This document shows, one piece after another, positions 17,776-26,467 of a stretch of DNA of 64,000 nucleotides. Within the stretch, counting starts at the first letter, position 1, and each line of letters starts with the position of its first letter. The DNA is from Bacillus cereus (GTDB lineage: Bacteria > Bacillota > Bacilli > Bacillales > Bacillaceae_G): assembly GCF_025917685.1 (NCBI RefSeq), contig NZ_CP089518.1, positions 4,601,001 through 4,665,000 of the forward strand, given 5' to 3'. Position numbers and translations under genes: made by a program. Under the pieces are notes generated by a model that saw only the letters and a list, made by a program, of their open reading frames with translations, was not told the origin of the DNA and searched no databases.

Positions 17776-19751
17776 CATTTTGGCAATTTGCATTTAAAAA
17801 TGTCTCGCGTAATTCGAAAGCATATTTCGCTTACTTTGTAAGTAGTGCATTTTCTATTATGGTTTTCTTTTCATTTACTGTATACGCGTATCATCCGCGG
17901 TTACAAATTATGAATACATTGCAGGAACGAGATCCACTCATGAACTTAGCTGGCATGGCACAGTTTGTTATCGTTTTGTTCTCGTTCTTCTTTCTCTTAT
18001 ATTCTATCGGAACATTTTTAAATGTACGGAAACAACAATTTGGCATTTTAACTGTTCTCGGTATATCTCAAAAACAATTAAAGCGGCTTTTGTTTACTGA
18101 AAACATGATAATTGGAATGCTCGCTATCTTTGCAGGTATTCAAGGCGGTCTTGTATTTTCTAACTTTTTCTTACTCGTTACTTCTAAATTAACAAGTGCA
18201 AAAGGCCTCTATTTATATTGGCCAACAGAAGCAATTATCGTTACAACAGTAACTTTTATTATTTTATTTTTCATCGTTTCTACATTTACACCGATGTTCA
18301 TTCGTACTCGGAAAACAACTCGATTAATTAAAAATAATAAAAATGAAAAAGACGAAAAAAGGCCGTCTATACTCATTTCATTATTTGCCTTAATTTGTTT
18401 AGGGCTATGCTATTATATTGCCGGTTACCCGCAAAGCTATATAACAGAAAAAAATTTACAAAACGGCTCTGTATACCTTATTATATTATCTATTTTACCG
18501 CTCGTAATAGTCGGAACATATTTATTCTTTTCACAGACGTTTCTCCTCTTTATCTTTATCTTAAAAAAGTGGAGAAAGTTTTATATGAAACAAATAAACA
18601 TGTTATGGATTTCAGATTTAGCTAGCCGTACGCGTAGTAATATTAATGTGCTCTTTATCGTTTCTATGTTGTCAGCACTTGCATTCACAATTATTACCGG
18701 GTTATTCGCTGCTAATAATAATACGAAAGCATCGATATTAGAACGATATCCTTTCCCCTTCACATATACGTCCAAAGGTGAAAATTCATTTGAACAAAAG
18801 CACATTGCTACAATTGAAACAGAGCTTACAAACGCTAATTTTCAATACGATAAGCATAAGTTTACAGTGTTAAAAGACACAGCTTTAAAAGAAGACATTA
18901 CGCTTATGAAAATGAGTGACTATAACACACTTGCGAAACAGTTAAAACGGCCGGAAATAATCCTTGATTCTACACAAGTTTATATTATTTCTCGGTACTC
19001 GCCAGAACTCTTAAATCTTGTATCAAATCCATTTGCAAAACAAAATACAATTACACTCGGATCCAATAAAAAGGAATTTCATATTAAAGGATTTATTAAT
19101 AAAGGGATTGAACCATCCTTTCTCTTCCCACATTTAATTGTTGTACAAGATTATGTATTTGATAATATGATTCCTCATATTGAAACGACTATAGTTTATA
19201 ACTACTTCGTTGAGAACTGGGAAGATGCAATTGTTCCGACGAAAAATATGTTAAAACATATTAGGAATGATACGGATAGCTTCTATAAGGCATATAAAGA
19301 TCCAGAATCGGCTCCTAACGCCCCATTTGATATTTATACAGCTGCTGATGATCTAAACTACAGTAAAGGAAATTCAATTGCTACTTTCTTTATTTGGACA
19401 TTTCTCGGCTTTATTTTCTTTATCGGGGCAGCCAGTGTTTTATACTTCCGTATGTATAATGACTTAACGACTGAAAAACAAAAGTACATTACAATTACAA
19501 AACTCGGCTTAACAGAATCAGAAATGTTTCGTTCTGCAACGATTCAATTAGGGATTTTATTTTTCATTCCTTATATCGTTGCTGGTATTCATACAATATT
19601 TGCGATTAAGTTTTTACAAAGCATGTTTTCTTTCTCTTTATTAAAAGAATTAGTGATTATACTTACTTTGTTCGGGATTATCGAGATTATTTTCTTCTTC
19701 TTAATCCGTTCTCTTTACACCAATAAATTATCACAGCATATTAAAACATGA
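17772..19751 (+). CDS. BceB-type permease, module copy 3
   Basis: A 659-residue permease translationally coupled to the ATPase (four-base overlap), with GGAGGA ahead of its ATG. It has the same start (MTFWQFAFKNVSRNSKAYFAYFVSSAFS) and family end as copies 1 and 2, but is the most divergent of the three, including in the extracellular domain (about 320-545). Two of the three permeases precede the ATPase and one follows it, which differs from the usual ATPase-then-single-permease order. Confidence 0.9.
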   Translation: MTFWQFAFKNVSRNSKAYFAYFVSSAFSIMVFFSFTVYAYHPRLQIMNTLQERDPLMNLAGMAQFVIVLFSFFFLLYSIGTFLNVRKQQFGILTVLGISQKQLKRLLFTENMIIGMLAIFAGIQGGLVFSNFFLLVTSKLTSAKGLYLYWPTEAIIVTTVTFIILFFIVSTFTPMFIRTRKTTRLIKNNKNEKDEKRPSILISLFALICLGLCYYIAGYPQSYITEKNLQNGSVYLIILSILPLVIVGTYLFFSQTFLLFIFILKKWRKFYMKQINMLWISDLASRTRSNINVLFIVSMLSALAFTIITGLFAANNNTKASILERYPFPFTYTSKGENSFEQKHIATIETELTNANFQYDKHKFTVLKDTALKEDITLMKMSDYNTLAKQLKRPEIILDSTQVYIISRYSPELLNLVSNPFAKQNTITLGSNKKEFHIKGFINKGIEPSFLFPHLIVVQDYVFDNMIPHIETTIVYNYFVENWEDAIVPTKNMLKHIRNDTDSFYKAYKDPESAPNAPFDIYTAADDLNYSKGNSIATFFIWTFLGFIFFIGAASVLYFRMYNDLTTEKQKYITITKLGLTESEMFRSATIQLGILFFIPYIVAGIHTIFAIKFLQSMFSFSLLKELVIILTLFGIIEIIFFFLIRSLYTNKLSQHIKT

Positions 19752-19753
19752 AT

Positions 19754-19788
19754 AAAATGGCCTTGTGCAATACGCACAAGGCCATTTT
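19754..19788. terminator. terminator of the Bce module
   Basis: A perfect 15-bp stem (AAAATGGCCTTGTGC / GCACAAGGCCATTTT) lies between the convergent permease and YjcZ-type genes and can act on both strands. Confidence 0.9.
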
Positions 19789-19804
19789 CAATAGTTTTTA
19801 ATAA

Positions 19805-20005
19805 TTAGCAGCAATATCCACCATAGCCGCCGCCATAACCGCCGTAACCACAAGAACCGCCGTAGCCACCATAACCGCCTCCGCCGAAGCAGCTAGCACC
19901 GATGATAATTAATAAAATAAACAATACAATTAGAAGCGCAAAACCGCCTCCGCAACCACGTCTGCGGTCGCAATCATCATGTCTGTGTTCACAATGTTCG
20001 CCCAT
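19805..20005 (-). CDS. YjcZ-family small glycine-rich membrane protein
   Basis: A 66-residue protein: a charged, Cys/His-rich head (CEHRHDDCDRRRGC), one membrane helix (FALLIVLFILLIIIGASCF, the YjcZ signature) and a GGYGGYGG tail ending in CC. YjcZ-type proteins in Bacillus are small sporulation-linked membrane proteins of unclear function. ATG 20005 follows GGAGG. It is monocistronic and shares a terminator with the Bce module. Confidence 0.85.
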   Translation of the reverse strand: MGEHCEHRHDDCDRRRGCGGGFALLIVLFILLIIIGASCFGGGGYGGYGGSCGYGGYGGGYGGYCC

Positions 20006-20146
20006 TATTCTATTCCTCCTTTAGTATCATTCATAACAAGTTCTTCTTGTTCTAAATGAGGGGATTCCATTTATATTATGTTTTCAGGGCGAATAGGAAG
20101 CTTGGCTTTCCTAAAAACGGGCTTGTTTCGTGAAAAGGGCTGCAAA

Positions 20147-20172
20147 AAAAGATACCTGTTAAGGTATCTTTT
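20147..20172 (-). terminator. terminator of the amino-sugar-acid operon
   Basis: AAAAGATACCT / AGGTATCTTTT stem overlapping the last bases of the permease gene, with a T-run on the minus strand. Confidence 0.8.
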
Positions 20173-21496
20173 AAAGAAGCATATTTAATAAAAGAGCAAA
20201 GCCGAATGCAATAAATGATAATAATGTCTCAAGTACAGTCCACGTTTTAAACGTTTCCTTCACTGTTAATCCTAAATACTCTTTTACAAGCCAAAAGCCT
20301 GCATCATTTACATGAGAAAACATTAATGATCCTGCCCCTGTTGCTATAACGAGCAATTCTAAATTCACACCAGACATGTGCTGAATAACCGGTGAAACAA
20401 TTCCTGCTGCTGTCGTTAATGCTACTGTAGCTGAACCTGTTGCAATTCGGATTAACCCCGCTACCATGAACGCTAAGACGATTGGTGATAATGAAATATG
20501 TTCTGCCATTTGAGCGATGGCTGTTCCAACACCACTTTCAATTAATATTTGCTTAAATCCACCACCTGCGCCGATAATTAAAATAATTGAACCGACTGGT
20601 AATAAACTTTCATCTGTTAATTTTTTTATCATCTTTTTATTGATTCCTTGTTTTATGCCAAGCAAATAAAATGCTGCGAAACATGAAATTAGTAAAGCGA
20701 TTACTGGGCTTCCAATAAAGATTAAAAATTCCGTCATTTCTTTCGGTAATGAAATATATGGTGCGACTACCGATAAAATCATTAAAACTACTGGTAATAA
20801 AATGATAAAGAATGAAACTTTACGACTTGGCAAATCAGTAGATACTGTTGTAACACGAACAAGTTCTGGTTCATTTTCAGGTATAACTCGCTTATGTACC
20901 CACTTTGCAAATACAGGCCCTGCGATAATGGCTGTTGGTAATGCGATAATTAATGAATACAATAGTACCTTTCCTAAGTTCGCATTATAAATACCAATTG
21001 CTGTCATTGCACCTGGATGCGGAGGCACTAAGCCATGTACAATCGATAATCCGGCAATAACAGGTAACGCAATTAACAATATATTTTGTTTCGTTGTTTT
21101 TCGAATTGAAATAACAAGTGGTAATAAAATGACGATTCCCACTTCAAAAAAAACTGGAATCCCTATAACAAATCCGGCGAATAACATTGCCCAAGGTAAT
21201 TTTTTCACCCCGAAGAATCGAATGAAGAAATCTGCTACTTGCATGCCAGCTCCTGAATCAGACATCATTTTCCCTAAAATTGTTCCGAGAGCCAAAATAC
21301 CAACTAAATGCCCTAGTACACTACCAACACCAGTTTCATAGGCAGTAACAATTTTGGTCAAGTTCAACCCAGACATAATAGCTAAAAATAGACTAGCAAC
21401 TGTTAAACTAATAAACGCATGCCATTTCCACCATGATACCCCTAAAATAACAATTGCGATCGCAATTAACGTGACGATTAATAAGTATATATCCAT
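20171..21496 (-). CDS. GntP-family gluconate/sugar-acid permease
   Basis: A 441-residue permease with twelve or more hydrophobic segments. Family marks are LVPPHPGAMTAIGIYNANLGK and SHVNDAGFWLVKEYLGLT, both typical of GntP/GntT gluconate:H+ symporters. It is the last gene of an operon whose enzymes act on sugar acids and amino-sugar acids, so its likely cargo is such an acid, imported unphosphorylated. This matters for the pathway: the related Salmonella glucosaminate system uses a phosphotransferase instead. Confidence 0.9.
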   Translation of the reverse strand: MDIYLLIVTLIAIAIVILGVSWWKWHAFISLTVASLFLAIMSGLNLTKIVTAYETGVGSVLGHLVGILALGTILGKMMSDSGAGMQVADFFIRFFGVKKLPWAMLFAGFVIGIPVFFEVGIVILLPLVISIRKTTKQNILLIALPVIAGLSIVHGLVPPHPGAMTAIGIYNANLGKVLLYSLIIALPTAIIAGPVFAKWVHKRVIPENEPELVRVTTVSTDLPSRKVSFFIILLPVVLMILSVVAPYISLPKEMTEFLIFIGSPVIALLISCFAAFYLLGIKQGINKKMIKKLTDESLLPVGSIILIIGAGGGFKQILIESGVGTAIAQMAEHISLSPIVLAFMVAGLIRIATGSATVALTTAAGIVSPVIQHMSGVNLELLVIATGAGSLMFSHVNDAGFWLVKEYLGLTVKETFKTWTVLETLLSFIAFGFALLLNMLL

Positions 21497-21561
21497 ATCC
21501 CATTCCCCTTCGATATGAAATTTTTTTACAAAAAAAGAGGGAATTGGTCCCTCTTCACTTT

Positions 21562-22287
21562 TTACACATCATAATTTACAACGTAATGCTGCATTTCCGT
21601 ATTATAGTAGCCTTCGCTATATTCAATTACTTCGCCAACTTCATCGTAAGAATAGCGCATACGTTTTAATAACACTGTCCCTTCTGTTTCATCTAACGCT
21701 TCTGCAACGAAATTAGGCGCAAGTCCAACAGCGAATTCATCTCTAAAGTTTTCTAAATGTATACCTCGGTCCTCGACTAAATCGTAAAGCGATTGTAGGT
21801 CGAAGTCCGATAAATCTGTACTTGCCATTCGTGCTGAGAAATAGTGCGTATAATGAATGTACGGCGCATCATTTAACGTATATAAGCGCTCAATACGAAA
21901 ACTCTCCTTACCGAATAATCGAAATGGCACTGTTCCTTCTTCATTATGAACTACCTCTGCCTTTAACAATTTCTTTTGTACTTTATATCCTTCTTCCACT
22001 AACACTTCAGTAAATTTCTTACCCTTTGACAGTTTTGTCGCAGAAGTATTACGGATGACTTTCGTTCCTTTACCGCTTTTCTTCTCTAAATACCCTTCTT
22101 GAACGAGCTCTTTAATTGCATTTCGCACTGTAATTTTACTCACTTTGAACTCTTCTTCTAACTGCGGTTCAGAAGGGATATTCGTATGAATCGCATATAC
22201 ACCATGCAATATTCGATCACGAATAATATTTTTTATTTGTAAATATAATGGTCCTCTTCTTCTCGTTACGTTCACCGTTACACCCAC
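21562..22287 (-). CDS. GntR/HutC-family repressor with UTRA domain
   Basis: The start is GTG 22287 overlapping the kinase stop (TAGTG); about 241 residues. An N-terminal winged helix (about 10-78, KITVRNAIKELVQEGYLEKKSGKGT) is followed by a UTRA effector domain (about 95-235, ending EYSEGYYNTEMQHYVV). HutC-type GntR proteins sense the sugar or its phosphate. It is encoded inside the operon it most likely controls; a palindrome over the operon's -10 (26344-26355) is the candidate operator. Confidence 0.88.
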   Translation of the reverse strand: MGVTVNVTRRRGPLYLQIKNIIRDRILHGVYAIHTNIPSEPQLEEEFKVSKITVRNAIKELVQEGYLEKKSGKGTKVIRNTSATKLSKGKKFTEVLVEEGYKVQKKLLKAEVVHNEEGTVPFRLFGKESFRIERLYTLNDAPYIHYTHYFSARMASTDLSDFDLQSLYDLVEDRGIHLENFRDEFAVGLAPNFVAEALDETEGTVLLKRMRYSYDEVGEVIEYSEGYYNTEMQHYVVNYDV

Positions 22288-23303
22288 TACCTTTCTACAT
22301 CACCTACTGATGCCGTCATTGCCCGAAGTATATCCTTCTCTGATGACATTGGCGTATCACCGACGATTGTATGTGCAAGCATTCCAGCTGCTGACGCAAA
22401 TGAAACAGCTTTCTCTGGTGCAAACTCTTCTATCTCGCCATGAATAATCCCGCTCGTATAAGCATCTCCAGCACCTATTCTATCATATACAGAAAACGTA
22501 AGTGTTTTAGCAAAAGTGAACGCACCATCTTTACATATGAATCCGCGAAGTGAGTGTGTGTTATCACTATTAATAGATCGATGAGTACCAGCAATTGTAG
22601 CGATATGATATATTTCAGCCACTTTTGGAATAAGGTCAACAAGTTGTGCCTCTCGCTCTGTCTCTTCTGTTTTCATTCCAAGAACGAACATTGCATCTTT
22701 TTCGTTCATCATTACAATATCAGCTAGCTCTAGCATTTCTTCATAATGCGGTTTTGCCTGTTTATATCCATCTTCTCCCCAAAGCGATGGACGATAGTTA
22801 CAATCGAAAACGACAGTGCCTCCATTTTCTTTAACTGCCTTCGCCAAAGATTTCATATGATGACGCACAGTATCATTCATCGCAAGGGTAATCCCGCAAA
22901 AATGAACGATATCAATTTCTTTTGCGATTTCTTCAAATTGGTACATCTCTTCACATGCCGTATTGAAACTACTTTCTAATCGGTTCGAATATGTAACGCG
23001 GCTTGCGCGTGCTCCAAATCCATTTTCTAAAAAATACATTCCAACATATTTACCGCCTCTTGAAATAAACGGTGCTTGAATCCCTAGTTTTTGAATGTGC
23101 GATACCGCTGCATCTCCAACTGAGTTTTCAGGTAAAGTTGAAATAAGAAAACCTTCATGCCCTAGATGAGAAAGTGCGGCTGCAACGTTCACACCTGTGC
23201 CTGAAAATGAGTAATTTAATGTGTTTGCTTGCGACAGCAATTCATACCCTGACACTTGCAGGCGCATCATTACTTCACCAAATGCTGCAATTTTCTTACG
23301 CAT
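22287..23303 (-). CDS. PfkB-family sugar kinase, probably 2-keto-3-deoxygluconate kinase
   Basis: The likely start is ATG 23303 (a TTG three codons upstream is possible); about 338 residues. PfkB marks: an N-terminal substrate loop (FSGTGVNVAAALSHLGHEG) and the ATP/anion-hole motif DRIGAGDAYTSGIIHG with the catalytic Asp near the C-terminus. It lies between a KDPG-aldolase-type gene and a GntR gene, which points to phosphorylation of 2-keto-3-deoxygluconate to KDPG. The substrate is inferred from the operon, not from residues. Confidence 0.85.
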   Translation of the reverse strand: MRKKIAAFGEVMMRLQVSGYELLSQANTLNYSFSGTGVNVAAALSHLGHEGFLISTLPENSVGDAAVSHIQKLGIQAPFISRGGKYVGMYFLENGFGARASRVTYSNRLESSFNTACEEMYQFEEIAKEIDIVHFCGITLAMNDTVRHHMKSLAKAVKENGGTVVFDCNYRPSLWGEDGYKQAKPHYEEMLELADIVMMNEKDAMFVLGMKTEETEREAQLVDLIPKVAEIYHIATIAGTHRSINSDNTHSLRGFICKDGAFTFAKTLTFSVYDRIGAGDAYTSGIIHGEIEEFAPEKAVSFASAAGMLAHTIVGDTPMSSEKDILRAMTASVGDVER

Positions 23304-24051
23304 ATTGATCAACTAACTTCTTCACGACTGCTAATAATTCACGAACATCTTCTGTTTTCGTATTACCAGTTTCTTTATGAATAATAGAAGAGTACACATG
23401 CGGGATAACTTGCTCTACGTTTGCTTCTAATGCAATGCGTACAATTGTTTCAAAGTTCTCTTTATCAATTCCGCCCGTTGGCTCTAATGCGAATCCTTCT
23501 TCCGCACAAGCTTTCGCAACTGCGCGATATTCTTCTTCATGAGCTAAACCTTTCATTGGGAAGTACTTCAATGAATTTCCGCCCATATCACGTACAAGTG
23601 CGATTGCTGTTTTAATTGGAACGATTGCTTTTTCCTCTCCAGCCGCACTAATTGGACCAGTAGAAATATTTACGTAACCTACTTTTCCTGTTGGTGATAC
23701 TAAACTATTAATCCAGCTATCTTTTCCGCCAAGATTTGCGCGCGTTGCTCCAACTGAAGGGAACACTTGGTTAATATGACTACCAGGATAATGCTTCGCA
23801 ATTTCAGCTACAACTGCTGCTTGACGATTATCTCCTGCTCCTAGTCCAATTGATACAGCGTCTTCAATTTCTTTTCCGTATGCTTTCATCGCTGTAACTG
23901 CTTCTTCTACTGTTGGATAATCTTTTGATAACACACCAACTACTACATAACCTTCTGCTGCTTCAAAAATATCTTTCGCATTTCGGGTATTGTTCGCTAA
24001 TACATTTAATGCTACGCGGCCTTTATAAAAACGTTTTTGAATGTTTGTCAT
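23296..24051 (-). CDS. dgaF: DgaF-like 2-keto-3-deoxy-6-phosphogluconate aldolase
   Basis: A 251-residue protein of the DgaF/KDGP-aldolase family, unrelated in sequence to the usual Eda aldolase. Conserved blocks: VGLGAGDN, INQVFPSVGATRANL, and GNSLKYFPMKGL, with a lysine expected to form the Schiff base. It should cleave KDPG to pyruvate and glyceraldehyde 3-phosphate. It is separated by one base from the DgaE-like lyase gene and overlaps the kinase gene, so the three enzymes are made together. Confidence 0.82.
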   Translation of the reverse strand: MTNIQKRFYKGRVALNVLANNTRNAKDIFEAAEGYVVVGVLSKDYPTVEEAVTAMKAYGKEIEDAVSIGLGAGDNRQAAVVAEIAKHYPGSHINQVFPSVGATRANLGGKDSWINSLVSPTGKVGYVNISTGPISAAGEEKAIVPIKTAIALVRDMGGNSLKYFPMKGLAHEEEYRAVAKACAEEGFALEPTGGIDKENFETIVRIALEANVEQVIPHVYSSIIHKETGNTKTEDVRELLAVVKKLVDQYA

Positions 24052-24052
24052 T

Positions 24053-25156
24053 TTAGTTTCCCCCTACAATTTCTCTCATTTTTTCTTCAATTACATGTAT
24101 GTCATCACCTTGAAGCGGACGTGGATCGATATCAAAGAATCCTTGTCTTACTCCGTAATCACGTGTGTAAATTGCAATTTCCCCGCCGCGTAATTCAGTC
24201 ACAACGTCTTTTGCCGATTTATTTAACTCTTTCTCGTTAATATGAATACGTGCTCTAAAGATTGCTCTTCCCGCTTCATCTTGAACGATCGTTACATTTA
24301 CACCATTTAACTCTTTCAGTGGCATAAGTACTTGTAGCAATTCTTTTTCTTGTTCACTCTTATCTACTTTTACTCCGTACTCATCAAGAGCTTGAAGTAA
24401 ACCGAAAGTCGTCTCTTTCCCAACTTTCATACTTCGTCCGATGCAATGTAACTGCACTTTCAGCCATTCAATATATTTTCGTTTACCGCCGACAATACCG
24501 GAAGTAGGTCCTTCAATTGCCTTTGAACCGCTATAAATGGCCAGGTCTGAATACTTCACATATTTTTGAATATCTTCTTCAGCTGCCGCATCGACGATAA
24601 GTGGGATGTTATTTCGCTGCGCTACTTCCCACGCTTCTTCAACAGAAATCATATTTTTTTGCACTGCATGATGGGATTTCACATAAAGAATCGCTGCTGT
24701 ATTTTCACCGATTGCATCTTCAATATGCTCTGCTTTCCCTTCATTTGCGTAACCGACTTCAACTAACTTACCTCCGCCTAAATACACCATCGTTTCAACA
24801 GGAGCACCGTATTGAACGTTATGACCTTTCAGCATAATTACTTCGTTTTTCGCGATTACTTCTTGATGAAGTCTTTCACTTTTACGACGATTTCCTTCTG
24901 TCACAATTGCTGCGATAGAAAGTGCGATTCCGCTCGACGCTGAATTTACAACGGCTGCTGCCTCTGAATCTAAAATGCTAGCAATATGGTCTCCTGCTTT
25001 ATCTACTAAATCTGCAATTTCTACATAATTTTGTCCACCATACTTCATCGCATCCATTACCGTATCTGTAGGAGCAGATACACCTAGAATACTCATTCTA
25101 CCGCTCGCATTAATAACTCTTTTTAATCCATACTTAGCATTCAATGAATGACCCAT
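24053..25156 (-). CDS. dgaE: DgaE-like PLP-dependent ammonia-lyase (amino-sugar acid)
   Basis: A 367-residue fold-type I PLP enzyme of the SelA/DgaE group. SGSKAIEGPTSG holds the PLP lysine (K212); IVDAAAEED gives the ring-stacking/aspartate region. In Salmonella DgaE turns D-glucosaminate 6-phosphate into 2-keto-3-deoxygluconate 6-phosphate plus ammonia. Here a kinase is encoded downstream and no PTS is present, so the unphosphorylated acid may be the substrate. ATG 25156 is preceded by AAGGGG and overlaps the deacetylase gene by 23 bases. Confidence 0.82.
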   Translation of the reverse strand: MGHSLNAKYGLKRVINASGRMSILGVSAPTDTVMDAMKYGGQNYVEIADLVDKAGDHIASILDSEAAAVVNSASSGIALSIAAIVTEGNRRKSERLHQEVIAKNEVIMLKGHNVQYGAPVETMVYLGGGKLVEVGYANEGKAEHIEDAIGENTAAILYVKSHHAVQKNMISVEEAWEVAQRNNIPLIVDAAAEEDIQKYVKYSDLAIYSGSKAIEGPTSGIVGGKRKYIEWLKVQLHCIGRSMKVGKETTFGLLQALDEYGVKVDKSEQEKELLQVLMPLKELNGVNVTIVQDEAGRAIFRARIHINEKELNKSAKDVVTELRGGEIAIYTRDYGVRQGFFDIDPRPLQGDDIHVIEEKMREIVGGN

Positions 25157-26234
25157 TAATTACAACCCCTTTTGTATCAATTCTTCTTTCAGCAATGCCC
25201 TGATCCCCTTCTGAATCAATTAACGTAACCTTCTCATCTTTAACCGTAAACAAAGTTAAGTTTGCCATATCTCCTTCTTGAATGCGGCCAAGCTCTGGTT
25301 TCTTAAGCCATTTTGCTGCATTTTTCGTAACCGCATCAATTACTTCTTCTAGCGGATAACCTAAGTAAAGGAATTTCGAAAGAACGTTAGCCATACTGTA
25401 AACTGGACCATGTATACGATTCTTCCGGTAAATATCTGTACTAATAGTATTAAGCGCAATACCATAACGCTTCGCTGCTTCTGCTACTTTAAAAGAAAAA
25501 CTAGCATTACCATGCCCAACATCTAAATGAATACCACGTTCCACTGCATCTAACAACACAGGTAGCGGTTTGCCTTCTTCATCAAATAAATTATTTTCTT
25601 TCCCGTTTAAGTAATGTGTAATTACATCATCTTTTTCTAAAAGAGGTACAACTTCCTCTATACGTGGAGGCGCTGAACCGATATGTACCATAATCGGCAA
25701 TGATGTTTCGCGAGATAAAGAGCGCGCCACATGTAGCGGTTCAATTCCGCTGTCACACACGACACTTTTACTCATTCTCGCTTTTAACCCAACGATTACA
25801 TCTTTATACTTTTCTACTGCTTCTATTACTTTCTCTTTATCGATCCATTCCATATTGGATAATTCATCAATTCGTTTCAAACCGATGCGAGAAATATTTA
25901 AAAAGGCAAATAAATTCGTTTTCGCCTGCTCTCTACTTAATACTAAATCTGCAATACGATCAGCTCCGCAGCTACCCGCATCAACAATTGTCGTTACCCC
26001 TTGCTTAACGCCAATTTCATCCACCTCATCGCCATACGGATCAAACTCTGGAAAAGCATGAACGTGCAAATCAATCCAACCACTCGATACGTAAGTACCA
26101 GAGTAATCAAGAACCTTTCCACCCTCGCCAGCACCAGCTTTCGTCACCTGTGCGATTTTATTATTTTCAATTACAATGTCAATCTCTTCCCCGTTCACAC
26201 GTCTCACATTACGTAGTACGAATCGTTCTGTCAT
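25134..26234 (-). CDS. amidohydrolase/deacetylase-family metallohydrolase
   Basis: A 366-residue amidohydrolase-superfamily enzyme. H57 and H59 in DLHVHAF are the metal ligands after the first strand; K151 in GLKARMS is the probable carbamylated bridging lysine; GHGNASFSF and STDIY give the last ligands. The closest group is the uncharacterised EF_0837/AHA_3915-type deacetylases, which recur beside DgaE/DgaF genes. It is first in the operon; removing an N-acyl group before the lyase step would make sense. Confidence 0.85.
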   Translation of the reverse strand: MTERFVLRNVRRVNGEEIDIVIENNKIAQVTKAGAGEGGKVLDYSGTYVSSGWIDLHVHAFPEFDPYGDEVDEIGVKQGVTTIVDAGSCGADRIADLVLSREQAKTNLFAFLNISRIGLKRIDELSNMEWIDKEKVIEAVEKYKDVIVGLKARMSKSVVCDSGIEPLHVARSLSRETSLPIMVHIGSAPPRIEEVVPLLEKDDVITHYLNGKENNLFDEEGKPLPVLLDAVERGIHLDVGHGNASFSFKVAEAAKRYGIALNTISTDIYRKNRIHGPVYSMANVLSKFLYLGYPLEEVIDAVTKNAAKWLKKPELGRIQEGDMANLTLFTVKDEKVTLIDSEGDQGIAERRIDTKGVVINGSFIEC

Positions 26235-26341
26235 TGTATTTCCACCCTTTTCTATAAGAAGCCATAAGAATACGCTTACATTAAAGTTTCATTTTATATC
26301 TCTTTCACACGTTTAGCGTAACATAAAAAAAGGGAGAAGTA

Positions 26342-26370
26342 AATATAACGTTATAATGTTTAATTGTAAA
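26342..26370 (-). promoter_or_regulatory. promoter of the amino-sugar-acid operon with overlapping palindrome
   Basis: On the minus strand, -35 TTTACA (26365-26370), 17-base spacer, -10 TATATT (26342-26347). The perfect 12-bp palindrome TATAACGTTATA (26344-26355) overlaps the -10. It is a plausible GntR-type operator that would block RNA polymerase. Confidence 0.6.
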
Positions 26371-26434
26371 TAAAAAAGGGCTCCCAAAAATATTGATAGT
26401 ACGGCAAAGAACGGCAATTCCCTCTTTATATAAT

Positions 26435-26465
26435 AAAAGACTGTCCCAAATGGCACAGCCTTTTT
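26435..26465 (-). terminator. terminator of vanY
   Basis: AAGGCTGT...ACAGTCTT stem (one G-T pair) followed on the minus strand by TTTTATTAT, just after the VanY stop. Confidence 0.75.
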
Positions 26466-26467
26466 CC

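Noticed and set aside
20171..26234. Ordinary gluconate (gntRKPZ) operon
   Set aside because: There is no 6-phosphogluconate dehydrogenase or FGGY gluconokinase; the enzymes are of the lyase/aldolase type instead.
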